A stretch of 64,000 nucleotides of DNA from Planctomycetota bacterium (GCA_015075375.1 JABTUM010000002.1:80306-144305), one strand, 5' to 3'; shown: positions 1 through 9,289, counted from the first letter of the stretch. The notes: generated from the sequence alone by a model not told the origin. Numbers and translations are program-made.

Positions 1-370
1 ATTCCGCGCCTTCCAGTCCGTGCATGCCGCCCACGAAACTCAGGATCTCGCGTCCTTTCAGGTAGTCGTAAAAGGCGGGCGCATCGGGCAAGAATCCGAT
101 CTGGCGCTTCAGCGGCACGCGGTCGAGCATGCAGTCTTGGTCCAGAATGCGTGCGCGGCCTTCGGTGGGCACCAGAATGCCCATCAGCATGCGGATCGTG
201 GTGGTCTTGCCCGCGCCGTTCGGGCCCAGGAAGCCGAATACCTCGCCGCGCCGGACTTCGAAGCTCAAATCGTTGACCGCCGTGAAGTTTCCGAAGCGCT
301 TGGTCAAGCCCGAGGCCTGCAAAACGACAGGGGCATCCGGGCGGGCGGCAGCATCCAAAGCTTCGTTCAT
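1..370 (-). CDS. ABC transporter ATP-binding protein (3' end outside window)
   Basis: The minus strand from the ATG at 370 reads an ABC ATPase N-terminal half of 123 residues that runs off the left edge. It begins MNEALDAAARPD. The Walker A loop GPNGAGKTTT is at about residues 49-58, followed by IRMLMGILVPTEG and the Q-loop region RQIGFLPDAPAFYDYL. This arrangement is typical of ATPases that energise ABC-2 type exporters. The signature motif, Walker B and the partner permease would lie further left, outside the window. It is divergent from the lyase gene at 488. Family assignment is firm; the transported substrate is unknown. Confidence 0.93.
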   Translation of the reverse strand, partial: MNEALDAAARPDAPVVLQASGLTKRFGNFTAVNDLSFEVRRGEVFGFLGPNGAGKTTTIRMLMGILVPTEGRARILDQDCMLDRVPLKRQIGFLPDAPAFYDYLKGREILSFVGGMHGLEGAE

Positions 371-487
371 CGTGCTCGTTTCAAGATTCCATGGCGGTGC
401 TTTCAAATTCGGCTTGGATTATGGCGAGTATCCTCTCAAGATTCCAGGACCGCCGCACGATCGAGGCCGGATAGGGAGCGTAATCCG

Positions 488-2989
488 ATGGAAGCCAGCC
501 TTTGGTTGCAGGATGCGATAATCCATCAGGAGGTACTGGCGGATGCTCAAGCGCTGGCTTCAGCTTGGCAGCGTCCGCTGGAGAGCCGGGCCGGGCGGGA
601 TGCCGTGCGCGTAGAGTTGGCAGGAGGCGCCACGCATCTTGAGCTTCCGTTGCCTCGGACCGATTTTGATTCTTTGGATCTGTTCGCATTCGTGCTGTCC
701 ACGCCGCAGAGCGTTACCGTACGCTGTTCGCTGGCCATCGACCTGACTACTCGAACCTCCGGACTCCCGAAACCCGACCACTTCCGAAGCGGCCCCGCCG
801 AACCGGTCAGTTCGGAGGATTGGCGCGAATGGCTGGTACCGTTCGAGAACTTCCTGATCTACGGCATCGCGCCGGGTGTGCGAGGCGTAGCGAAAGTCGT
901 TCTCACGCTTCAGGGTTCCGGACCGGTCTGGGTCCATGCCTGGTGCGGCATGCGCCGCGCACGCGCGCAAGGCTCGCGGCTAACGGACGCGGGCCTGCTC
1001 AATGCGCTTGATTTGGAACGGCCGGACCTTGGGCATGTGCGGGCGCATGCGGGGGATTCGGAGCGCGCGCTTGGCGCGCTATTGGAGCACTTCCGAACGC
1101 GGCAGACACCGCGGCATATCTACGCCACCGGCGCCGGAGATCCAGCCGAAGCGCCTATCGCAGAAGCCGATGCGATATGCACACACGTGATCAACGGCTT
1201 CGACGTCGGCACGCCGGTGAACTGGCGGGCGAATCCCAACGGTTACTTGGAATGGCAGCACGCGTTCAATCGCACTGGGTTTTTCATGAAGCTGCTGTAC
1301 GCGTATCGCCGGACGCGCGAGCCTCGCTACGTGCGGAAGCTTGATGAGCTTTTTCAGAGCTGGATCGCGGCGAATCCCGAACCCGTCGGGCATAACGGCG
1401 GCGGCGATCCGGCGTGGGAGACGCTGTCCACCGCCGTGCGCGTGTACGGTTCCTGGCTGGAGTGCTTCTTTGCGTTGCTCCACGATCCGAATTTCTCCGA
1501 TGCGGCGCGGCTGGCGATGCTGAAGAGTTTTCATGGGCATGCCGAACACCTGATGGCCTATCGCGGCTACGGCAACAACTGGTTAATCGTCGAATCGCGC
1601 GTGCTGGCGCTGCTGGGAATGCTCTTTCCGGAGTTCAAGCGCGGTTCGGCCTGGGCAGACGAAGGAATCGCGCGGCTGGAAGGCGAACTCGGGAAGCAGA
1701 TCATGCCCGACGGAGCCGATTGGGAGTTCGCTCCCGGCTATCACATGATGGCGGTCGCCGGCTTTCTCGATGTGTACGAGGTCGCCAAGCTTAACGGCCG
1801 CTCGCTGCCGCCCTTGTACGACGAGCGCTTACCGTGTGCTTTCGAATACATAGCGGGGCTCACCCGGCCGGACGGAACGCTTCCTTCCATCAACGATTCG
1901 CACGGCTACCGGCACGGGCGGGGCAGGGCGTTTCTCGAACGCGGCGCGCGGATCTTTAACCGCCCCGACCTGCTGGCCGGCCCCGAAGGTCCTTACGCCG
2001 GACGCTCGCGCGGATTTCCCGACAGCGGCCTGCATGTGCTAGCCTCCGGCACCGGGCGCGAAGCACGCTGGCTTTTGTTCGACGCCGGACCTTTCGGAGC
2101 TTCGCACCAGCACGAGGACGCGCTGAGCTTGGAACTTTTCGCCGGGGACGCGCCTTTCCTGGTCGATCCGGGCATCACCAGTTACCTGCAGGACGATTGG
2201 ACCGCGTTTTACCGGCGGACACACGCGCACTCCACCGTACTTGTTAACGGCGCCGAGCAGAACCGCCGCGCGGTTACGCCGCACCATCACGCCGAGAGCG
2301 TAAGGGAGCAGGTCGTCGCGGCGTGCGGTCCCGTCTTCGACTGCGTGCGCGCGACCTATCGGGACGGATACGCAGGACAGCCTGCCGGTTTGGTGCACGA
2401 GCGGATCGTCGTATTCGTGCGTCCGGACTACTATTTAGTCTTCGATGAGGTGCGCGGCGCGGCGGCTCAGTCGCTCGAGGCGCTGTGGCACTTCGCGCCA
2501 ATGCGCGTGGAACTGGAAGCGCGCACACACCGCGCGCGAACCATGCGCTTGAAGGGGCCTAACCTGGAGGTGGCGACGCTGGACCCTCGCAGCGGAATCA
2601 AAGCCGATTTGATTTGCGGTCAGCGTGATCCCGTGCAAGGCTGGGTCAGCGACGGAGGCGAAGACGTACCCGCGCCGGTGCTCAGCTATACGGTTAAAGG
2701 CGCTGCGCCGCTACGGCTCGCGACGGCGCTGGTGCCGTACTTCGAAGGGCTCGATGCCGGATTGGAAGTCGCGCGCCTCCCGAAAATGCCGCCCGGGGTT
2801 CTGGGGATCAAGCTTACGTTTCGGGATGGGCATAGCGACCGGATCTACCTGCGCCAGGATCCCTCGGCTCGCCTTCCGGGACAGCCCGTACCCCTGGATG
2901 CCGATGTGCGCGTCGAACGCTTCGACGCACGCGGCCGTAAGCGCGCCGCCGCGTGGCTGAAGGATTCGAAGATGACCGTGGAAGCCTAG
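488..2989 (+). CDS. Heparinase II/III-family polysaccharide lyase
   Basis: An 833-residue protein of the heparinase II/III (alginate-lyase-like) type, which cleaves uronic-acid polysaccharides by beta-elimination. The N-terminal part (to about residue 200) is a beta-rich accessory region. An (alpha/alpha) toroid follows, with the NNWLIVESRVLALLG segment near residue 362 and GADWEFAPGYHMM near 409. The C-terminal heparinase sheet contains GASHQHEDALSLELF near 538, where the conserved His/Glu lie, and HAHSTVLVNGAEQ. The open frame extends to position 20, but that part overlaps the antisense ABC gene. The ATG at 488 has AGGGAG about 8 nt upstream and is the better start. No signal peptide is seen, so the enzyme may act on imported oligosaccharides. 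The next gene, an MFS carrier on the opposite strand, overlaps by 4 nt. Confidence 0.88.
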   Translation: MEASLWLQDAIIHQEVLADAQALASAWQRPLESRAGRDAVRVELAGGATHLELPLPRTDFDSLDLFAFVLSTPQSVTVRCSLAIDLTTRTSGLPKPDHFRSGPAEPVSSEDWREWLVPFENFLIYGIAPGVRGVAKVVLTLQGSGPVWVHAWCGMRRARAQGSRLTDAGLLNALDLERPDLGHVRAHAGDSERALGALLEHFRTRQTPRHIYATGAGDPAEAPIAEADAICTHVINGFDVGTPVNWRANPNGYLEWQHAFNRTGFFMKLLYAYRRTREPRYVRKLDELFQSWIAANPEPVGHNGGGDPAWETLSTAVRVYGSWLECFFALLHDPNFSDAARLAMLKSFHGHAEHLMAYRGYGNNWLIVESRVLALLGMLFPEFKRGSAWADEGIARLEGELGKQIMPDGADWEFAPGYHMMAVAGFLDVYEVAKLNGRSLPPLYDERLPCAFEYIAGLTRPDGTLPSINDSHGYRHGRGRAFLERGARIFNRPDLLAGPEGPYAGRSRGFPDSGLHVLASGTGREARWLLFDAGPFGASHQHEDALSLELFAGDAPFLVDPGITSYLQDDWTAFYRRTHAHSTVLVNGAEQNRRAVTPHHHAESVREQVVAACGPVFDCVRATYRDGYAGQPAGLVHERIVVFVRPDYYLVFDEVRGAAAQSLEALWHFAPMRVELEARTHRARTMRLKGPNLEVATLDPRSGIKADLICGQRDPVQGWVSDGGEDVPAPVLSYTVKGAAPLRLATALVPYFEGLDAGLEVARLPKMPPGVLGIKLTFRDGHSDRIYLRQDPSARLPGQPVPLDADVRVERFDARGRKRAAAWLKDSKMTVEA

Positions 2990-4185
2990 CCAGGAGTTTG
3001 TGCCGAGCGTTCCAAAGCCACCTTGCGCTCGCCTATGCGCCAAGCAATGCAGGCGCCGGCTCCGAACAGCACACCCAGCATCGGCGCGATGCGCAAGGTC
3101 CATTCGGCACCGGCGTAATGCGTAAGTACGCCGCCTAACGCATAAAATGCGATGTAGGCCATACTCGTCGCGGCACCGCTGGCGATGCTGAGCAATCCCT
3201 TGTGGCGCGGGAAGTACCCGCACGCCAGCGCGAAGAAAGTGGGCCACGGCGTCGCAAAAGCCAATCCGCAGAGCAAAAAACCGATCATCGCTTGGGGGCC
3301 GGTGTACGCGTCGCCTTCGGTGGCGAGCAGAATGCCGCAGGACGCGACGGCGCTGGCCAGAAGCAGAACGAGCGGTGGAATGGCGCGCAGGAGCAGCGGG
3401 GCGAGAAAGCGCAGGCCGCACATCGTCCAGAGCATCGCGAGCGCCGCGGTCTCGGCCGCCGCGGCGCCTGCCTCCGGTCCGAGTCCCGCGTGGGCATCCA
3501 AATACCGAGGCAGCCAAGTGGTCACCGTTACTTCCATGCCGACGATGGGGAAAAAAAGCACCGAGCACAGCCAGAACAGCGGTTGGCGGAGCGCTTCCCT
3601 TGGCGGCGCCTCGGCGGGCTCATCCGCCACGTCCGCCTGCGAGTCGGGTGTGCGGCCCAGCAGGCCCACGGCCAGGAGCACCGCCGCCACGCAGCCCAAC
3701 GCAAAAAACGGTGGCCGCCAGCCGAGGCCAATGCGCGCGAAAAGCGGTCCCGCGGCTTTACCCAGCGAGTTTATTCCATGCAGCAGGTTGGTCATTGTCG
3801 CGGCGCGGCGTGGCGCGAACTGAACGGCCAGCCCGTTGGCCAGATGCAGATACGCCATGCCCCACGCCAGGCAAACGCCTAGCCCCAGTGCCGCGACCCC
3901 TACCGAAGCTAGGGACGTTCCGATCAAACCCAGGACAACCAGCGCGTATCCCGCCAGACACGTGCGGTAGGCGCCGTACCGAGGCACCGCCCACGCCGCC
4001 GTGATGCCCAGAATCACCGCCGCTACGGTCACACCGCCGGCGACGATCCCGAACTTCATCTCGTCCAATCCGAAGTCGGCGTAGATGCTCGTCATCTCGA
4101 GCGGCACGATGCCGGAATTGAGGATGCCCGGAAGCAACAGGCTGCCGAAGACTGCGATGGCGAAACAGATGCGGGAACGGTTCAT
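2986..4185 (-). CDS. Major facilitator superfamily transporter
   Basis: A 399-residue hydrophobic protein with about 12 predicted membrane helices, such as ICFAIAVFGSLLLPGILNSG and FGIVAGGVTVAAVILGITAA. It has an MFS-like cytoplasmic loop after helix 2 (AVPRYGAYRTCLAG) and a repeat of the six-helix half after residue 200. The start at 4185 forms an ATGA overlap with the holA stop, so translation is probably coupled to holA. An upstream in-frame ATG at 4209 lies inside holA. The 3' end overlaps the convergent lyase gene by 4 nt. This position hints at carriage of sugar or uronate products, but that is inference. Substrate specificity cannot be read from the sequence. Confidence 0.85.
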   Translation of the reverse strand: MNRSRICFAIAVFGSLLLPGILNSGIVPLEMTSIYADFGLDEMKFGIVAGGVTVAAVILGITAAWAVPRYGAYRTCLAGYALVVLGLIGTSLASVGVAALGLGVCLAWGMAYLHLANGLAVQFAPRRAATMTNLLHGINSLGKAAGPLFARIGLGWRPPFFALGCVAAVLLAVGLLGRTPDSQADVADEPAEAPPREALRQPLFWLCSVLFFPIVGMEVTVTTWLPRYLDAHAGLGPEAGAAAAETAALAMLWTMCGLRFLAPLLLRAIPPLVLLLASAVASCGILLATEGDAYTGPQAMIGFLLCGLAFATPWPTFFALACGYFPRHKGLLSIASGAATSMAYIAFYALGGVLTHYAGAEWTLRIAPMLGVLFGAGACIAWRIGERKVALERSAQTPG

Positions 4186-5330
4186 CGGGCGCCGCGGCAA
4201 ACGTTCCACGCGAGGCGTTCAAGCACCTCTTGCTTCTCGTGACCCAGCCGCAAATCGAGATTGGCGCGAAAGAGCGCGTCGATGGCTTGGCGCAAGCTCC
4301 GTGCGTCGTGCCGCCGCAACGCGCGTTGCACACTGGAGCGCGCTTCGTAAAAGAGCCGCTGCTCCTTAAAGACGATATCCTCGCGTTTGCCCGCGGCGAG
4401 TTCGAGCTGTACGTCCTGAATCTTGGTGAGTTTGTATGTCACTGCGCCGAGAAGCTGCATCGAGATGGTCGCTTCGTTGGTGATCACCTTGCCGGGCTTC
4501 TTATAATCGCCGAGTCCGTGGGAAAAGATGCGACCCAAGGCTTCCAGCGCGCGCTTGGAATCTCGCTCGGCTAAAGCGTCCGCGAATTCGAACGAACTGG
4601 GCAGCCGTGTATCCGCGCAGATGCGGGCGATATCCGCTTCCTGCACACGGACGTTTCCTCCGCTCTCCGCGCCCAGCGCGGCGGCGAGCTTCTTCAGCTC
4701 TTCTTCCAGCATGCCCAACTCGCTGCCGCAGCGCTCCAGCAGCACCATCACGGCGACCGAGTCGAGTTGCAGTCCCTGCGCGCGCGCGCGCTTGACGACT
4801 TCCTGCGCCAGCGGCGAATCCGGGGTCTCGTGCCCGTACCTGTCCCGCAAGGATTCGCAAGCCACGATCGCGCCGGCCGCTTCGAGTTGCTTGAACAGCC
4901 GCGTACTCTTGAACGCTCCGGGTTCCGCCACTTCAAAGACCAGATGCGCCGACTCGGGAATCTTTTCGATGTTCCGCTCGAAGATTTCGCGGGGATCCTT
5001 GAGGTTTAGCAGCGTTTCGGCGCGGCGTACCACGATGACTTTGGGCTCTCCGGCGCCGAACATGGATAGGGTGCAGGCTTCGTCCAGCACGCGCGCCGGA
5101 TCGAGCGGTTCGGAGCCCGCCTCGCCGGCGTGAAAAACGATCCAGTTCATGCCCCCGTCGCCATCGCCGAATGCCGCTTGGCGAATCCCATCGAGCGCTT
5201 GGTGGCGCAGCGCCGTTTCGGCGCCCAGCACCAGCACCGCGGGCGGCAGTTTCCCGCCGCTCCAGACTTGCGGTACCTGGGCGGGCAGCAAAGCGGTGGT
5301 ATTCGCGGCATTTCCGCGCCGAACGGCCAT
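4182..5330 (-). CDS. holA: DNA polymerase III delta subunit (clamp-loader subunit)
   Basis: Delta subunit of the DNA polymerase III clamp loader, which opens the beta clamp during loading. The 382-residue protein has the family layout. An N-terminal AAA+-like domain holds a degenerate nucleotide site (PPAVLVLGAETALRHQALDGIR). A middle region contains RNIEKIPESAHLVFEV and ELGMLEEELKKLA. A C-terminal collar domain follows (YKLTKIQDVQLELAAGKRED, then LRRHDARSLRQAIDALFRANLDLR). The frame is open to 5405, but residues before 5330 look non-conserved. I chose 5330; the start is uncertain because neither site has a good ribosome-binding site. The stop overlaps the MFS start (ATGA). moaD is transcribed divergently. 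Confidence 0.88.
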   Translation of the reverse strand: MAVRRGNAANTTALLPAQVPQVWSGGKLPPAVLVLGAETALRHQALDGIRQAAFGDGDGGMNWIVFHAGEAGSEPLDPARVLDEACTLSMFGAGEPKVIVVRRAETLLNLKDPREIFERNIEKIPESAHLVFEVAEPGAFKSTRLFKQLEAAGAIVACESLRDRYGHETPDSPLAQEVVKRARAQGLQLDSVAVMVLLERCGSELGMLEEELKKLAAALGAESGGNVRVQEADIARICADTRLPSSFEFADALAERDSKRALEALGRIFSHGLGDYKKPGKVITNEATISMQLLGAVTYKLTKIQDVQLELAAGKREDIVFKEQRLFYEARSSVQRALRRHDARSLRQAIDALFRANLDLRLGHEKQEVLERLAWNVCRGAR

Positions 5331-5440
5331 GCAATCGGTTCCCGAATCCGGTGATGTCGACGAATCTAAACCCACCGCGGGCGAATGCAATGCGGCGTAC
5401 GGCACTTGACCGTTCGTCCCTATCGGATTCTGCTGTGGGC

Positions 5441-5689
5441 ATGATTGTGTTCGTGCACTATCACGCGCTGCTGCGGGATAAGACCGGCCGGACGAACGAA
5501 TCGTTCGACTTGCCGGGGTCGCAGCCTACTTTGCGGGACCTGCTCAATGCTTTTTTTGCGCGCTATCCGGGGCTCAGGAAGCTGGAGACCAGCATTCGAG
5601 CCGCGGTGCACGACGAGTTCGTCGAATCTGGCGATGCGTTGAATGAAGGCGACCGCGTCGATCTGCTTCCGCCTTTTGGAGGAGGCTGA
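5441..5689 (+). CDS. moaD: Molybdopterin synthase small subunit (sulfur carrier)
   Basis: An 82-residue ubiquitin-like sulfur carrier that supplies the dithiolene sulfurs of molybdopterin. It starts MIVFVHYHALLRDKTG and ends DRVDLLPPFGGG. The terminal Gly-Gly is the residue pair that is adenylated and thiocarboxylated. Length and the DLLPPFGGG ending match MoaD well. The moaE start follows two bases after the stop, and the codons for the terminal glycines form the purine-rich GGAGGAGG that can act as the moaE ribosome-binding site. Upstream in-frame ATGs lie inside the holA region and are rejected. No other Moco gene is in the window. Confidence 0.93.
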   Translation: MIVFVHYHALLRDKTGRTNESFDLPGSQPTLRDLLNAFFARYPGLRKLETSIRAAVHDEFVESGDALNEGDRVDLLPPFGGG

Positions 5690-5691
5690 GC

Positions 5692-6138
5692 GTGCAGTCG
5701 ATACCCTTGGTTGCGCTCCTGCGCAAACCGTTGGACCTTTCGAGCCTGGCGGCGTTGGTGGAGCGCCCCTCCGCGGGCGCCGTGGTGACATTCGTGGGCA
5801 CGACGCGGAATCGCCACGAAGGCCGGCCGGTACGGTATTTGGAATACGAAGCTCAAGAAGCCTTGGCGCGGAAAGAGTTGGAGCGGCTTTGCGCGGAAGC
5901 GCGCGAGAAGTGGGAGATTGCCGAGGCCGGCGTATGGCACCGGCTGGGCAAAGTAGAGATCGGCGAAACGAGTGTGGCGATCGCGGTCAGCGCGGCGCAT
6001 CGCGCGCCGGCGTTCGATGCCTGCCGATTCTTGATCGATACCTTAAAGCGCACCGTTCCCGTCTTTAAGAAAGAGTATTTTGCCGATGGCGGCGATGCGG
6101 TCTGGGTCGGCCCCGATGGCAAGCCCGTGGCGCTTTGA
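5692..6138 (+). CDS. moaE: Molybdopterin synthase catalytic subunit
   Basis: A 148-residue MoaE, the large subunit that transfers sulfur from MoaD thiocarboxylate to precursor Z. Recognisable segments are GAVVTFVGTTRNRHEGRPV (residues about 29-47), YLEYEAQEALARKELERL, HRLGKVEIGETSVAIAVSA, HRAPAFDACRFLIDTLKRT and the active-site lysine region VPVFKKEYFADG near the C-terminus. It starts with GTG at 5692, preceded by the GGAGGAGG that also encodes the end of MoaD. The pair is a two-gene operon for the last step of molybdopterin assembly. Confidence 0.95.
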   Translation: MQSIPLVALLRKPLDLSSLAALVERPSAGAVVTFVGTTRNRHEGRPVRYLEYEAQEALARKELERLCAEAREKWEIAEAGVWHRLGKVEIGETSVAIAVSAAHRAPAFDACRFLIDTLKRTVPVFKKEYFADGGDAVWVGPDGKPVAL

Positions 6139-6250
6139 ACGCCGCGCCTTTCTCGCATGCTTCGGGAAATCGAGTATGCTTCCCGGCCATTGCGGGCGCG
6201 CCGCGCAGCCTGGGTGAGGCGCGCGGTCCCGCCGCCCGCTCGGATCACTC

Positions 6251-7549
6251 ATGAAGGTAATCCGCATGCCGAAGTCCCGAGCCGGTTCGTCCAAATCGTC
6301 CGTGTCGTCGAAGCGCAAGTCTGCGGGTGGGCACGGCGGGGCGCGCTCGCGCGATCCTTTAGCCAACCTGTCCAAGGCGGAGCGCGAACTGGAAGCCGAA
6401 CTGATCCCTGCGCCGCTCTTGCACGAAAAGGGCGGGCCGTTGCCGTTGCAACCGGAGATGGTCGAGCCCACGGCGCCCGCGCCCGGCGCCGAAACGTATC
6501 ATCCGGTCGCGCCAGCCTGCGCCGTACCCAAGCTCACGCGCAAGCAACTCGAAGCCAAAGTAAAAGAGTTGATCGGCCTGCAGGGCACTAACCCCGACGC
6601 CGATCTGATCGAAGATCTCATCGTCACGGCGCTGCGTACCGTGCGGGACGGAACCGATCGCGGCGAGCTGAAGATCATGGCCGCGGCGCTGCGTGAGTTG
6701 CGTTATGCGTTCAGCGTCTTTCGCGAGTTTCGAGGCCACCGCAAAATTTCGGTCTTCGGTTCTGCGCGCACCAAGCCCGGCGCACCCGAATACGAGCAAG
6801 CCAGCCGCTTCAGTGCCGAGATGGTGCGCCGCGGCTTCATGGTCATTACCGGGGCGGGGCCGGGTATTATGGAGGCTGCTCAAGGCGGAGCTGGGCGCGA
6901 CAAGAGCTTTGGCGTGAACATCCGCTTGCCGTTTGAGCAAAGCGCCAATCCTGTCATCGACGGCGACCGCAAGCTGATCCACTTTCGCTACTTTTTCACG
7001 CGTAAGCTCTGCTTCGTGAAAGAGGCTAGTGCCATCGCGCTATTTCCCGGAGGCTTCGGCACGCACGACGAGGGATTCGAAGCGCTCACCCTCGTCCAGA
7101 CGGGCAAGGCTTCGACGGTCCCGATCGTATTCATCGACCGGCCGGGAGGGGTGTATTGGCGCGAATGGGCCGACTACGTCGCCGACCACCTGCTCGGCAA
7201 AGGCTTGATCAGTGAAGAAGATATGGCGCTCTTTAAGGTAACCGACGACCCGCTCTGGGCGGCCGAAGAGATCACGCACTTCTACAAGCGCTACCATTCC
7301 AGCCGTTTTGTGAAAGACAGGCTGGTGATTCGCATGGCTTCGCCCTTGCCCGATGGCGTGATAGAGCAGTTGAATAAGGATCACCATGCGTTGATGGCGC
7401 ATTCCAAGGAGCGCATGCGCGTCACGACCGCGCTACCCGAAGAGCGCGATCAGCCCGAATTGCTCGGCTTGCCGCGCATCGTATTTCCATTCAATCGACG
7501 CAACTTCGGGCGCTTGCGCATGCTGATCGATTCTATCAACCGCGCGTAG
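6251..7549 (+). CDS. LOG-family nucleotide/nucleoside-monophosphate hydrolase-like protein
   Basis: A 432-residue protein with a Rossmann-like LOG domain, formerly called lysine decarboxylase-like. This family hydrolyses nucleoside 5'-monophosphates at the N-glycosidic bond. The domain spans about residues 160-340: ISVFGSARTKPG, then VITGAGPGIMEAAQGGAG, then the family signature PGGFGTHDEGFE. The length and extra N- and C-terminal regions resemble the long PpnN-type members more than the short LOG proteins. The first 60 residues are Ser/Lys/Gly-rich and probably disordered. A second start at 6266 has AAGG 9 nt upstream and is equally possible. The 3' end overlaps the convergent PhyH gene by 14 nt. 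Its physiological role (nucleotide salvage or stress response) is inferred. Confidence 0.85.
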   Translation: MKVIRMPKSRAGSSKSSVSSKRKSAGGHGGARSRDPLANLSKAERELEAELIPAPLLHEKGGPLPLQPEMVEPTAPAPGAETYHPVAPACAVPKLTRKQLEAKVKELIGLQGTNPDADLIEDLIVTALRTVRDGTDRGELKIMAAALRELRYAFSVFREFRGHRKISVFGSARTKPGAPEYEQASRFSAEMVRRGFMVITGAGPGIMEAAQGGAGRDKSFGVNIRLPFEQSANPVIDGDRKLIHFRYFFTRKLCFVKEASAIALFPGGFGTHDEGFEALTLVQTGKASTVPIVFIDRPGGVYWREWADYVADHLLGKGLISEEDMALFKVTDDPLWAAEEITHFYKRYHSSRFVKDRLVIRMASPLPDGVIEQLNKDHHALMAHSKERMRVTTALPEERDQPELLGLPRIVFPFNRRNFGRLRMLIDSINRA

Positions 7550-8297
7550 CGCACGCCGAACCGAACGCAAGGCATTCCAGCGGCTCCATGCGCGAGCGCG
7601 AACCATTCGCTTCGCCCGCACGCACGTAGGCGAAGATGAGATTACGCCGCGAGCACTCGGATCCGTTAGCCGCCGAATAATGCGGCGTGCAGGCGTGAAA
7701 GAGCAGCGCATCTCCCGGACGAGCAGGCACGGGAACGGCTTGCCGCAGCCACGACCCCTGCACGGGATCCGCCGCGTTCATGTTGCCGCTGTTCGGCGCA
7801 GGATCGAATAACCCCTCGCGGTGCGCGCCGGGTACGATCTGAAGGCAGCCGTTGTCTGGTTTGGCCTCTTCGAGGAATACCATAAGGGAAACCATCCCGG
7901 TGTGGCCCCAGTTTACACCGTCCTGATGCCATGGCACTTCACGGCCTACGCGCGGCGCTTTGATCAGCATCATGTTGTGGCGGTTGACGCACCATGCCGC
8001 ATCCGGTCCCAAAACTTCCTGCATCAGTTCGGCCACTCTTGCTTCGCGGGCGACCTCTTCGAATGCCGAGTGCCGGGCGGCGATACGCGAGAGGCGGTAC
8101 ACCGCCGGTCCCTTTCCGGGCTCGCTGGGCGCGTTTTCAAGCAGATTCCACGCCGAAGAACCGGAGGGGGTGCGCACGCGTGCCAATTCGTCATCGGCAA
8201 GCACATTCAGCTCGGCGACTCGCGGTTCCGCAAGCCAGCCGGGCAAACGAAGGTAACCCTGGGCTTGAAAGAACCTGCGTTCCTCAATCGTCAGCAT
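7536..8297 (-). CDS. Phytanoyl-CoA dioxygenase family Fe(II)/2-oxoglutarate oxygenase
   Basis: A 253-residue PhyH-type mononuclear iron oxygenase. The facial triad is complete: WHQD gives His124 and Asp126, and the distal His is His201 or His206 in FHACTPHYSAANGSECSRR. An Arg of that last segment (217 or 218) is suited to bind 2-oxoglutarate. KPDNGCLQIVPGAHREGL is the usual family core. The start has AAAGGA about 8 nt upstream. The substrate is unknown; in related genomes such genes often sit with sugar and polyol catabolic genes. An AraC regulator lies upstream in the same direction. Compare the second PhyH gene at 32001, whose Asp is replaced. Confidence 0.88.
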   Translation of the reverse strand: MLTIEERRFFQAQGYLRLPGWLAEPRVAELNVLADDELARVRTPSGSSAWNLLENAPSEPGKGPAVYRLSRIAARHSAFEEVAREARVAELMQEVLGPDAAWCVNRHNMMLIKAPRVGREVPWHQDGVNWGHTGMVSLMVFLEEAKPDNGCLQIVPGAHREGLFDPAPNSGNMNAADPVQGSWLRQAVPVPARPGDALLFHACTPHYSAANGSECSRRNLIFAYVRAGEANGSRSRMEPLECLAFGSACATRG

Positions 8298-8436
8298 CGT
8301 TGATCCTTTCCGGACTTTAGAAGCCTGGCAGAGAAGACCGTTCGAAGCCCGTGAAGTGAATTATGCTCTTAAAGGAGCGGTAAGTATTGAGCGAGGCCGG
8401 ACGGGGAGCTTATCCAATCAGGACTTATTACTTCAA

Positions 8437-9285
8437 TTACAGCCAGGAGCGTGGCGCACGCCAATGGCTGGGCGATTGCCCTGTGCGCTGTCGAAACCAA
8501 CGCGAGAAGGCGTGGATTGAGGAGAATCCCAGCGCTTCGGCGATCTGCGACACGTTGAGGTGCCCCTGCGCGAGCAGTTCCTCGGCTCGCTGCTTCCTTC
8601 GCGCATCGAGATATGCGTGCGGCGTGCAGCCCGCTTGCGCGCGAAAGAGCCGTGCGAAATGCCTTGGCGACAGGTGCGCGGCGGATGCTAGACGATCCAG
8701 GCCGTGGCTTTGGGCAAGCTGCGCGTCGATCGTATGCATCGCGCGCACGATTCGCTCGTCCGAAGCGAGCGAGGGATCCTGCGGCGGTTGGGTTGTGGCG
8801 CTCCGGCTCCTGGGCCACAGACAGAGGACGTCCGCCAGCGCCGAGATCCGGGCGGCCGACGGCAAGCCGGGGAGTGCCATCGACCGGCTTAACCGTCCCA
8901 GTGCGCGCACCAGCGGTTCCGTGCCCGTGAGCCCCTGAGCTAAGGGCGCGAAGATCCGGTTGCGCAGCAAGAGCCAATTGGCATCGACGCGTATCTTGAG
9001 GCTGAACAGTTCCCCGGGTTCGCGGCCGGATTGCAGTGCGTAAGCGTGGGCTTCGCCGGGATAAAAGACGGCAGCCGTGGTGCCCGCAGCGGCATAAGGC
9101 CGGCCATCCACCACCCACGAACCGTGCGCGTTTCGCAGCAGATCCAGTTGCAGCAAATCGAGGTGGGCGTGTGCCGGCCGGTGCAGTGGGCCGTCGAAGG
9201 CGATGCGCGCCGACTGTATGAGGCGTGAGGGATCGTCGAAGAGCCGCGCACAACATTGGAGCAATGCTCGTTCGACGTTCGGCAT
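8437..9285 (-). CDS. AraC-family transcriptional regulator
   Basis: A 282-residue regulator. The first 170 residues form a cupin-like ligand-sensing domain (HAHLDLLQLDLLRNAHGSW, YPGEAHAYALQSG). The C-terminal about 100 residues hold the double helix-turn-helix of AraC/XylS proteins: LDRLASAAHLSPRHFARLF, then LNVSQIAEALGFSSIHAF and FSRWFRQRTGQSPSHWR. It follows the small gene at 9290-9709 by 4 nt, so the two are co-transcribed. It is divergent, through that gene, from the GH51 arabinofuranosidase. A role in controlling that enzyme or the downstream PhyH gene is likely but inferred. Confidence 0.88.
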   Translation of the reverse strand: MPNVERALLQCCARLFDDPSRLIQSARIAFDGPLHRPAHAHLDLLQLDLLRNAHGSWVVDGRPYAAAGTTAAVFYPGEAHAYALQSGREPGELFSLKIRVDANWLLLRNRIFAPLAQGLTGTEPLVRALGRLSRSMALPGLPSAARISALADVLCLWPRSRSATTQPPQDPSLASDERIVRAMHTIDAQLAQSHGLDRLASAAHLSPRHFARLFRAQAGCTPHAYLDARRKQRAEELLAQGHLNVSQIAEALGFSSIHAFSRWFRQRTGQSPSHWRAPRSWL

Positions 9286-9289
9286 AGGA

